Source: Hydrogenothermaceae bacterium
GTDB taxonomy: Bacteria; Aquificota; Aquificia; Aquificales; Hydrogenothermaceae
Direction: 5' to 3'
Length of the DNA: 64,000 bases
Assembly: GCA_015519975.1 (NCBI GenBank)
Contig: WIAL01000037.1
Location: 28,075-92,074 of the forward strand
Below are positions 1 to 7,050 of this stretch, piece by piece. How positions within the stretch are numbered: position 1 is the stretch's first letter; each line of letters begins with the position of its first letter. The notes below the pieces were generated by a model. It made no database searches, was not told the DNA's origin, and was given only the letters and a program-made list of their open reading frames with translations. The position numbers and the translations under genes are program-made.

Positions 1-2169
1 AGTAAGTTTAGAATCATTATCTACCTTTCCAATAACTTTAAAACCAATTCCTATTTTTTTTGCTTCTTCTTCAAGTTTCGGCAGGTTATTTTTTGAAGTA
101 GAAATCACAATTATGCTTCTTAATTCATCAAAAAGCTCAAAATCTGGTCTATGTTTTGTTTCTATATTTATATTAAGTCCAAAAGTCTTTTCTTCTTGGA
201 AAGCAGGCTCAAGTAATGCAGTTATTAAACCTCCGTCTGAAACGTCATGAGCAGATTTTATAAGTTTTTTATTTTCTCTTATAAAACTTGAAAGTTTTAA
301 CTCCATGTCTAAATCTATTGGTGGTAGATCTCCTGTCACTTTTCCGTGAACTTCTTTTAAATATTCACTACCATTTACTATAGGTTCTTTATCTACTTCT
401 CCTATTATTACAATAACATCCCCTTCTTGCTGGTAAAAACTTGGGATTGCATCTTCTGGTTTATCTAAAACTCCAACAGCAACTACAACTGGAGTTGGGT
501 AAACATTTATCCTTTTATCTGGTAAAACTGTTTCATTGTATAAAGAAACATTACCACCTACTACGGGAGTGTTTAATTTTTTACAAGCATCAGCCATTCC
601 TTTTGTAGCTTGTTCAAACTGCCACATTATTTCTGGATTTTCTGGGTTTCCCCAGTTCAAACAGTCAGTAATAGCTAAAGGTTTTGCTCCAGTAACGTAA
701 ATATTCCTGACTGCTTCAGCAACTACTCTTTTTCCACCTTCATATGGATTAAGATAAACCCATCTACCATTTCCATCTGAAGATATAGCTACTGCTCTTT
801 CACTATTTATTTCAGGTTTAACAGCCCATTTAACCCTTAGGACTGCAGCATCGCTTCCAGGTTTTACAACTGTGTTTATACCAACTTCATGGTCGTATTG
901 TCTGTAAACCCATTCTTTTTTTGCAATTGTTGGAGAAGATAGAACTTTTTTTATTGCTTCTTTTAAATCAACTTCTGGAAGTTCATTTTGATCGAATTTT
1001 TGGGTTTCTTCTAAATATTCTGGTTTTTTTCTTGGTCTATCATATACTGGAGCATCATCAACTATAGCTGATATAGGAAGATCTGCTATTTTTTCTCCTT
1101 TATAAAATACTTCCATTCTTTTTGTATCTGTTGTTTCTCCAATTACTGCTGCTTCTAGTCCGTACCATTTTGCTATTTTTAATACTTCATCAACTTTATC
1201 TTCATCAACAGCATAAAGCATTCTTTCCTGGGATTCAGATAAGAGTATTTCATAAGGAGTCATTCCTTCTTCTCTAAGAGGTACATTTTCAAGATACACC
1301 CTTACTCCCATTCCTGATTTTGAGCCAAACTCAGACGTAGAGCCTGCAAGCCCAGCAGCTCCAAAATCTTGACATCCTTCTATTAAGCTTTTCTGCATTA
1401 CTTCTAAAGTACATTCAATAAGTCTTTTTCCAAAAAACGGGTCCCCAATTTGAACATTTGGTCTTTTATCTTCTGTTTCTTCTGAAAACTCTGCAGATGC
1501 CATTGTTGCCCCGTGAATGCCGTCTCTTCCAGTTGCTGAGCCAACCATTACCATTTTTTGTCCTATTTTTGTGGCTCTAGCTCTGTACATTTTATCTTTT
1601 TCAAGAATTCCTAAACAAAAGGCGTTAACCAGTGGATTACCTGCGTAAACTTCGTCAAAAACAACTTCACCGCCAATTGTTGGAACACCGATACAGTTCC
1701 CATAAAATCCTATTCCTTTTACAACACCTTGAGCTATAGGCTTTGCATCTTTTATATTTTTTCTATTGCCGTCATTTCTTGGGTCTCCAAATCTTAAACT
1801 ATCAAAAGCACAAACAGGTCTTGCTCCCATAGAAAGGATATCCCTGATTATTCCTCCTACGCCTGTAGCAGCACCGTGAAATGGTTCTATATAAGATGGG
1901 TGGTTGTGAGATTCAACTTTAAATGCTACAGCGTATTTATCATCTATCTCAACAACACCGGCATTTTCTCCAGGTCCTTGTATAACCCAAGGAGCATCAG
2001 TTGGAAAAACCTTTAAAAAAGGTTTTGAAGATTTATATGAACAATGTTCGCTCCATAAAGCTCCAAAAATACCAAGTTCAACTTCGTTAGGCTCTCTTCC
2101 AATAAGCTCTATGATTCTTTTATATTCTTCTAAAGTTAGTCCGTGAGCAGAAAGAATTTTTTCGTCCAT
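1..2169 (-). CDS. purL: Phosphoribosylformylglycinamidine synthase subunit PurL, C-terminus cut by the window
   Basis: PurL catalyses the ATP-dependent amidation of FGAR to FGAM in de novo purine synthesis, with PurQ supplying ammonia and PurS bridging them. I translated the minus strand from the ATG at 2169 and the frame stays open for 723 codons to base 1. Early motifs are typical of the small PurL form: ALWSEHCSYK, the Gly-rich GPGENAGVV, KVESHNHPS and GAATGVGGIIRDI, with a later region reading DCLNWGNPENP. Small PurL proteins are about 740 residues, so only about the last 20 are missing. No purQ or purS is visible in this window. The product call is very secure; the stop codon lies outside. 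Confidence 0.96.
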   Translation of the reverse strand, partial: MDEKILSAHGLTLEEYKRIIELIGREPNEVELGIFGALWSEHCSYKSSKPFLKVFPTDAPWVIQGPGENAGVVEIDDKYAVAFKVESHNHPSYIEPFHGAATGVGGIIRDILSMGARPVCAFDSLRFGDPRNDGNRKNIKDAKPIAQGVVKGIGFYGNCIGVPTIGGEVVFDEVYAGNPLVNAFCLGILEKDKMYRARATKIGQKMVMVGSATGRDGIHGATMASAEFSEETEDKRPNVQIGDPFFGKRLIECTLEVMQKSLIEGCQDFGAAGLAGSTSEFGSKSGMGVRVYLENVPLREEGMTPYEILLSESQERMLYAVDEDKVDEVLKIAKWYGLEAAVIGETTDTKRMEVFYKGEKIADLPISAIVDDAPVYDRPRKKPEYLEETQKFDQNELPEVDLKEAIKKVLSSPTIAKKEWVYRQYDHEVGINTVVKPGSDAAVLRVKWAVKPEINSERAVAISSDGNGRWVYLNPYEGGKRVVAEAVRNIYVTGAKPLAITDCLNWGNPENPEIMWQFEQATKGMADACKKLNTPVVGGNVSLYNETVLPDKRINVYPTPVVVAVGVLDKPEDAIPSFYQQEGDVIVIIGEVDKEPIVNGSEYLKEVHGKVTGDLPPIDLDMELKLSSFIRENKKLIKSAHDVSDGGLITALLEPAFQEEKTFGLNINIETKHRPDFELFDELRSIIVISTSKNNLPKLEEEAKKIGIGFKVIGKVDNDSKLT

Positions 2170-2211
2170 ATATTGCTCCAAAGAATTTATTTAGGAAAAT
2201 TTATTTTATCA

Positions 2212-3474
2212 TTAAATTAAGATATAAATACCACAAACTATAGTTATAATTACAAATAAAATAAATACATCTTTTTTTAATTTGTTATTTCCAAACATGG
2301 CAGCATATATAAATTTGAAAAAGCTGTTTGAAACTGCTGCTAAGAGTATGCCGTTTACATAAACATCTGTTACTTTTGTAGATAAAGCCAGTTTTGATAA
2401 AGATATTGTTATAGCATCAACATCTATAACGCCTGAAATGAAACTTGCTAAATAAATGCCTTTATTTCCAAGGTAATAATCTAAAGCTTTTACTGAAACC
2501 AAAACAACAGCATAAATAAATGCAAACTGAAGTGCTGAAGATATTTCAAAAGGGTTACTTATTTTTAAAATATGTTCTTTTTCTTGTTTTGTAGAAAATT
2601 CATTTCTATATCTAATAAATATAAAAATTCCATATAAAATAGAGACAATTACTAAAGGGATAGATAAACCTAATACTATATTAGGGTTTATTACGTAACT
2701 TAAGAAAATAACCCTAAAATTCATTAAAGTCCATGCTAAAGCAATTCCAAGAGCCGCAGACGGAGTTATTTGAGGATACTGCCGTGCTTTTTTTGAAAGC
2801 TCATAGGTTACAGCAGTGCTTGAAACCAAACCTCCAATAAGACCATTTATCCATAAAACATTGCTACCTTTCCATTTTAAAAGTATGTAACCTATAAAAT
2901 CTAAACTTGATACTATAATTACGACTTTCCATATATCTTTTATGTTTAAAGCGTTAAATGGACCAAACGTTTTATCAGGAAGTAAAGGATAAATTACTAT
3001 AGTAATGAGGAAAAATTTTAATATAGCAAATATATCTTCCTGAGATAGTTTTTTAGCAAAGCTTTCTAAAATAGATTTTAAAGCAAGTAGTAAAGTTATA
3101 ATTACAGATAAAAAGACAGCTATATAATAATATTCGTAATAAACTAGCACTCCTATTAAAAAAGAAAGAATTAAAGAAACCTCTGTAGTTATTCCTATAT
3201 CTTTTGGATATTCTAAATAAAAATTGATTAAAGAAAAAAGTACAATTGCTCCAAGTATAATGAAAAAAATAGGTTGTCCATAATTTTCAGCCAAGAAAGC
3301 CGATATACATCCTAAAACAGAAACTAATGGGAAAGTTCTTATGCCTGCAAATGCTTCTGATTTAGCTTTATGTTCTCTTTCAAGGCCTATAATTAAACCA
3401 AGTATTAAAGATAGAACTATCTTTATTAAAAGTTTTAATGACTCATCATTTATATTTATATCATTAAATGTCAT
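2212..3474 (-). CDS. MgtC/SapB-DUF4010 family membrane protein
   Basis: This is a 420-residue, very hydrophobic protein with about ten or more predicted membrane segments. The N-terminal third carries the MgtC/SapB-type sequence GLIIGLEREHK followed by AGIRTFPLV. The rest resembles the DUF4010 domain, with GLIGGLVSSTAVTYEL and a C-terminal SGVIDVDAITISLS. MgtC-like proteins are linked to Mg2+ homeostasis or ATP synthase control in other bacteria, but two-domain proteins of this kind have no settled function, so no substrate is given. The start codon overlaps the end of the upstream RusA-like gene by 11 bases, so the two are probably co-translated. Confidence 0.8.
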   Translation of the reverse strand: MTFNDININDESLKLLIKIVLSLILGLIIGLEREHKAKSEAFAGIRTFPLVSVLGCISAFLAENYGQPIFFIILGAIVLFSLINFYLEYPKDIGITTEVSLILSFLIGVLVYYEYYYIAVFLSVIITLLLALKSILESFAKKLSQEDIFAILKFFLITIVIYPLLPDKTFGPFNALNIKDIWKVVIIVSSLDFIGYILLKWKGSNVLWINGLIGGLVSSTAVTYELSKKARQYPQITPSAALGIALAWTLMNFRVIFLSYVINPNIVLGLSIPLVIVSILYGIFIFIRYRNEFSTKQEKEHILKISNPFEISSALQFAFIYAVVLVSVKALDYYLGNKGIYLASFISGVIDVDAITISLSKLALSTKVTDVYVNGILLAAVSNSFFKFIYAAMFGNNKLKKDVFILFVIITIVCGIYILI

Positions 3475-3886
3475 TTAAACTTTCCTTGTAGTTTTTTAAA
3501 TCATTAATAATGTTATTAAAATTTTTTATACTTCTGTATTTTTTTATATCAATAATTATACCTTCCTCTTTAGGAATTATAATTTTTTCCAGATGCTGTT
3601 TAAATATTAAATTATCATCTTCAATAATGTCTGCATATACTAAACAGTCACCTAATGTTTTCATTATATTATCTAAATCTCTTCTTCTTTTATTTGGAAG
3701 AATAAAGAGTATCTTTACTTCCACAGGTTCCTTAAATGTATATCTTTTCTCTTTTTGCTGAAGCTGAAGTTCCCAAATTGCCCTGTTAATTTTTAGACTT
3801 ACATCGTTAGGAATTACATATCTTTTTGATTTTATTTTTACCCTATTTGCTTTAGATGGTGGAATAAAGGATAAAAAAAACTTCAA
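3464..3886 (-). CDS. RusA-family crossover junction endodeoxyribonuclease
   Basis: This 140-residue protein matches the RusA fold in length and motif. RusA enzymes cut Holliday junctions by symmetric dual incision and need three aspartates. Here the core reads RRRDLDNIMKTLGDCLVYAD followed by IIEDDNLI, which supplies the paired Asp of the RDLDN motif and a third Asp in the DIIEDD segment. RusA genes are usually carried by lambdoid prophages, yet no phage genes surround this one. It is first in a probable two-gene unit with the MgtC-like gene, whose start overlaps its end. It could act as a cellular resolvase; I did not see a ruvC in the window. Confidence 0.8.
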   Translation of the reverse strand: MKFFLSFIPPSKANRVKIKSKRYVIPNDVSLKINRAIWELQLQQKEKRYTFKEPVEVKILFILPNKRRRDLDNIMKTLGDCLVYADIIEDDNLIFKQHLEKIIIPKEEGIIIDIKKYRSIKNFNNIINDLKNYKESLNDI

Positions 3887-3961
3887 TTAAACCTCTTGCT
3901 TTTTAAAATTTTTTGTGTCTATAAATGTTAATACAGTTTTAATAAACATTAAAGTTAGTTG

Positions 3962-3990
3962 TTGTTAACTGGATTTTAATATTGTATATT
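3962..3990 (+). promoter_or_regulatory. Candidate sigma-70 promoter for the rhodanese gene
   Basis: A TTGTTA box (3962-3967) and a TATATT box (3985-3990) are separated by exactly 17 bases, upstream of the rhodanese start at 4144. This would give a leader of about 150 bases. The region is AT-rich, so the match could be chance. The rest of the 257-base gap 3887-4143 shows no gene or clear structure. Confidence 0.4.
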
Positions 3991-4143
3991 TAAAAAATTA
4001 GGATATTGTTATGAACTTATTTAGCTATCAAAACAACTTTATATATAAGGAAAACAAAAAAGGATTTCTTTTTTACAAACAAACTAAACAAACAAAGTCT
4101 ATCTATCTAAACTTAAATAAAAATTCTTCAAGGAGGTATTTCT

Positions 4144-5139
4144 ATGAGAACATTTAAAAAAGTTTCTCTTGCAGCAGCAGGTCTTTTAGCACTTACTGGA
4201 GCAGCTTTAGCTAAAAATGCTCCGGCAAATCCAGATATGCTTATATGGGTAGATGATGCAAAAAAAGTTTTTGATGCAAAAGGTGCAATTTTCGTAAGCG
4301 GTGATTCTGATAAAAAATTTAAAGAAGGACATATTCCTGGATCTGCTCATGCATTTGGACACGACCTTCACCTTTTAAAAGATATTAAAGAATGTAAAGG
4401 TCTTCCTATGTGTATTCCAAGAGCTGAAAAGTTCATTGGAAGCTTAGGAATAGACAACAATACTAAAGTAATTGCTTATGATGATGGTAGAGGACCTAAC
4501 GCATCAGCTGTTTGGTATTTCCTATGGCTTTATGGAATTGATGGTTTAAATGGTCAAAACAGAATGTTAGATGGTGGATTTGTAACTTGGCAGAAAAAAG
4601 GGTACCCAGTAGAAACAGGGGAAGGAAGCAAACCTGCACCAAAAACATTTAAAGCAAAAGTTAACTGGGATATCTTAGCTACAAAAGATGAAGTTTTAAA
4701 AGCTGTAGAAGATATCAAGAAAAATGGTAAAGATTCTAAATACTTTATTCTCGATGCAAGAAGATTCCAAGAGTATGTTGGAAAAACTTTACTTGAGGCT
4801 TTATATGAACCTGGAAAACACGAACAGGTTAAAAGAGGTGGTCACATACCAGGTGCGGTATTCTTCGAATGGAAAAAAGTAGCAGGAAACCCAAATGGAA
4901 AACCAGGAAAACACATATTCAAATCAGTTAAAAAGTTAAAGAAAGTGTTCTACAAAAAACTCAAGAAAAAAGGATTTAATCCAGATACAGATACACTTAT
5001 CACATACTGTCACGTAGGTACAGGAAGAGGTTCATTTATTTTTGCTGCAGCTAAATACATAGGAATTCCTAAAGCAAAAGTTTATATTGGTTCTTGGGAT
5101 GAATGGGGTAACGACCCATCTTTACCAGTTGCAAAATAA
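4144..5139 (+). CDS. Secreted double-domain rhodanese (thiosulfate sulfurtransferase-like)
   Basis: This 331-residue protein has a Sec-type signal peptide (about residues 1-23, ending ALA) and two rhodanese domains. The C-terminal domain (about 175-331) has the active-site loop ITYCHVGTGRG with the catalytic Cys289. The N-terminal domain has Asp in the matching loop (AYDDGRG), so it is structural only, as in SseA/TST enzymes. The likely reaction is transfer of sulfane sulfur from thiosulfate or a polysulfide to a thiol acceptor, here in the periplasm. The start at 4144 follows an AAGGAGGT site at good spacing. A strong terminator follows at 5146-5171, so it is transcribed as its own unit ahead of the transporter gene. 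The true donor and acceptor are unknown; the two Gly-Cys-Leu proteins downstream are candidates. Confidence 0.9.
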   Translation: MRTFKKVSLAAAGLLALTGAALAKNAPANPDMLIWVDDAKKVFDAKGAIFVSGDSDKKFKEGHIPGSAHAFGHDLHLLKDIKECKGLPMCIPRAEKFIGSLGIDNNTKVIAYDDGRGPNASAVWYFLWLYGIDGLNGQNRMLDGGFVTWQKKGYPVETGEGSKPAPKTFKAKVNWDILATKDEVLKAVEDIKKNGKDSKYFILDARRFQEYVGKTLLEALYEPGKHEQVKRGGHIPGAVFFEWKKVAGNPNGKPGKHIFKSVKKLKKVFYKKLKKKGFNPDTDTLITYCHVGTGRGSFIFAAAKYIGIPKAKVYIGSWDEWGNDPSLPVAK

Positions 5140-5145
5140 TTTAGC

Positions 5146-5171
5146 AAAGGGACTTTAAAAGTCCCTTTTTT
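5146..5171 (+). terminator. Intrinsic terminator after the rhodanese gene
   Basis: An AAAGGGAC stem (5146-5153) pairs with GTCCCTTT (5161-5168), and the descending arm runs into a T tract. It separates the rhodanese gene from the transporter unit. Confidence 0.85.
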
Positions 5172-5194
5172 AATTTTATAGGAGGTTTATAGCT

Positions 5195-6313
5195 ATGGAA
5201 AATATGAGTCACCTTATTATGGGATTAATTACAGGTGCTCTTTTTGGTATAGTTCTTCATAAAGTTGGTGCTATCAGATACTCTAGAGTTGAAGGGATGC
5301 TTCTCCTCAGAGATTTAAAAATTATGAAGTTTGCATTTACTGGAATTGCTACAGCTTCTATTATTTACGGACTTGTGGATATTTTTGGGCTTCAAGAATC
5401 TACAAATATAATTCCTAGAATAATGCCATTTATGGGAATAGCCCACCTTGTTGGTGGATTTTTATTTGGTATTTCTATGGGCGCAGCTGGTTTTTGTCCT
5501 GGTACTTGTGTTGCAAGGGTTGGAGCTGGAAAATTTGTAGCTATTGGTGGAGTGATTGGTTTAATTTTAGGAATTCTTTTATACAGTGCAACTAAACCTG
5601 CACTTGTTGAAGCTGGCATTCTTGGAATGAAAGAAAAGTTAACTTTATATGGAGTTTTAGGACTTCCTTACGGCGTGGTTGCTGTAGCTTGGGGAGTATT
5701 ATTTATGATTTTTGCCTTGGTTGCTGACTGGTTAGACCCTGCTAAAAAATACGAAGAAGGAAAACCTTTCTTATCAATAAAAGAAGAATGGCACTGGCTT
5801 CCTTCAGGAGTTGCTGCAGGACTTATTATTACGTGGGCCACAGCTCAAGGAGAATACTTAGGATTTTCAGGGGCAACTTTAGCACTTGTAGGATGGATAG
5901 CAAATGCTTTAGGTCATCCTCTTGATGTTGTTCCAAGAATTACAGAAGGAATCATATGGCATGCAGGTTTAATACTTGGTGTGCTTCCAGGTGCATTTTT
6001 AAGTGCTATTATTTCAAGAACATTTAAATTTGATGTTGTTCCACCACCATTTGCTGAAGTTGTTACTTCAGTTCCTTGGGTAAGAATTATACTTGTCTTC
6101 TTTGCTGGTATCGGGCTTGCATATGGAGCAATGGTTGGCGGAGGATGTACAACAGGTGCATTTATTTCTGCATATCCGACACTGTCTATAGGTTCTATGG
6201 CACAGTCAGGTACATATTTTATAGTTGGGGTACTTACTGCAAATCTTATTTACTTTGGTAGATGGAGTAGATTTATGGAAACTAAAGCTAAAGCTGATGA
6301 AGTTTATGACTAA
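5195..6313 (+). CDS. YeeE/YedE family sulfur (thiosulfate-type) transporter
   Basis: This 372-residue membrane protein has two related halves (sulfur transport / DUF395 repeats). The first half has the cysteine motif GFCPGTCVARVGAG (Cys101, Cys105) and the second has MVGGGCTTGAF (Cys318). In the characterised member TsuA, pore-lining cysteines relay thiosulfate across the inner membrane, so a thiosulfate or related sulfur substrate is likely. The GAxxGxCPGTC pattern is also seen in the PmpA/B-like branch, so other sulfur compounds are possible. The start has an AGGAGG site. It leads a unit with the 43-residue membrane protein (13-base gap) and the degenerate rhodanese. Position between two rhodaneses supports a sulfur role. 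Confidence 0.87.
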   Translation: MENMSHLIMGLITGALFGIVLHKVGAIRYSRVEGMLLLRDLKIMKFAFTGIATASIIYGLVDIFGLQESTNIIPRIMPFMGIAHLVGGFLFGISMGAAGFCPGTCVARVGAGKFVAIGGVIGLILGILLYSATKPALVEAGILGMKEKLTLYGVLGLPYGVVAVAWGVLFMIFALVADWLDPAKKYEEGKPFLSIKEEWHWLPSGVAAGLIITWATAQGEYLGFSGATLALVGWIANALGHPLDVVPRITEGIIWHAGLILGVLPGAFLSAIISRTFKFDVVPPPFAEVVTSVPWVRIILVFFAGIGLAYGAMVGGGCTTGAFISAYPTLSIGSMAQSGTYFIVGVLTANLIYFGRWSRFMETKAKADEVYD

Positions 6314-6326
6314 GGGGGTTAGATAA

Positions 6327-6458
6327 ATGAGTATGATTGAAAGATTTTTATACTGGACAGCAATTGTAGTTTTAATTATTGCTTTAGTAGGTATAAAAGG
6401 AAATATTTCAAAACTTGAACAGCAGGTATCACAAGCATCAGCACAGGTGGAGGAATAA
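6327..6458 (+). CDS. 43-residue single-pass membrane protein
   Basis: A short frame starts at ATG 6327 after a purine-rich AAGGGGG site and ends at TAA 6456-6458, exactly filling the gap between the transporter and the degenerate rhodanese. Residues about 8-23 are a hydrophobic helix (FLYWTAIVVLIIALVG), followed by a short polar Gln/Ser/Ala-rich tail that may form a helix. I do not recognise a family. Tight spacing on both sides (13 and 3 bases) and a clear ribosome site argue that it is real. It could be a small subunit of the transporter or anchor a periplasmic complex. Confidence 0.65.
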   Translation: MSMIERFLYWTAIVVLIIALVGIKGNISKLEQQVSQASAQVEE

Positions 6459-6461
6459 ACA

Positions 6462-6962
6462 ATGAATCCAAAAATAGAAAGAGCTATTTATATTGGTATT
6501 ATTTTAGTACTTGCAGTACTTGTTTTAAGTTTTGGTAAAAAACAAATAGAACTTCAAGAAAGTTTACCTCTAACAGTAGATCAGCTTTACAAAAAATTAC
6601 AAAATCCTAAAATTAACTTACAAATAATTGATGTACGACCTTATGAACCTACCGAAGAAGAAGAGGACGAAGCAGAAGATTACGACTTTTATACACTTGC
6701 TCATATTCCAGGTGCAATACCTATGCCTGATTGTGATGAGTCTAAAACACCTAAAGAAGCGCTGGATCATATTAACTACTATTTACCAACAGTGATAATC
6801 TCTAAACATGGTGATCCTAAGATTTTCCAAAAATGTGCTAAAAAATTTAAAATTGTTCAGAATGTAAAAGGTGGAATGGAAGCATGGCTTGATGCAGGCT
6901 ATCCTACTGAAGAAGATGAGTATACTCCTCCAGCAGCTGGTGGAGGCGGCGGATGTCTATAA
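6462..6962 (+). CDS. Membrane-anchored degenerate rhodanese with a Gly-rich C-terminal Cys arm
   Basis: This 166-residue protein has one N-terminal membrane helix (about 8-24) and a rhodanese-like domain with the typical IIDVRPYE, AHIPGAIPM and VKGGMEAWLDAGYP segments. The catalytic loop is not normal: where an active rhodanese has Cys, this one reads IISKHGDP. An acidic stretch (EEEEDEAED) is inserted near residue 65. The protein ends PPAAGGGGGCL, so a flexible glycine arm presents a penultimate cysteine, Cys165. This resembles the swinging Cys arms of SoxY and DsrC in design, though not in fold. I infer a sulfur-carrier or scaffold role in the periplasm instead of catalysis. The start uses a GGAGG site inside the end of the previous gene. 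Confidence 0.75.
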   Translation: MNPKIERAIYIGIILVLAVLVLSFGKKQIELQESLPLTVDQLYKKLQNPKINLQIIDVRPYEPTEEEEDEAEDYDFYTLAHIPGAIPMPDCDESKTPKEALDHINYYLPTVIISKHGDPKIFQKCAKKFKIVQNVKGGMEAWLDAGYPTEEDEYTPPAAGGGGGCL

Positions 6963-6970
6963 TAAAAAAT

Positions 6971-6985
6971 GGGGCTCTATGCCCC
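6971..6985 (+). terminator. Short GGGGC/GCCCC hairpin after the degenerate rhodanese
   Basis: GGGGC (6971-6975) pairs with GCCCC (6981-6985) across a five-base loop. The T tract after it is weak, so it may only partly stop transcription before the molybdoenzyme genes. Confidence 0.6.
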
Positions 6986-7050
6986 TTGCTTTCATGCTTA
7001 TTGTATGATAAGAATATCTTAATAAATGCAATTTATAAGGAGGTAAAATA

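Noticed and set aside
3510..3761. Plus-strand open frame of 83 residues opposite the RusA-like gene
   Set aside because: It is hydrophobic low-complexity sequence, the antisense reading of a well-supported gene, with no ribosome site.
3953..3970. AGTTA and TAACT inverted pair upstream of the rhodanese gene
   Set aside because: The arms are only five bases in very AT-rich sequence, and no second copy was seen.
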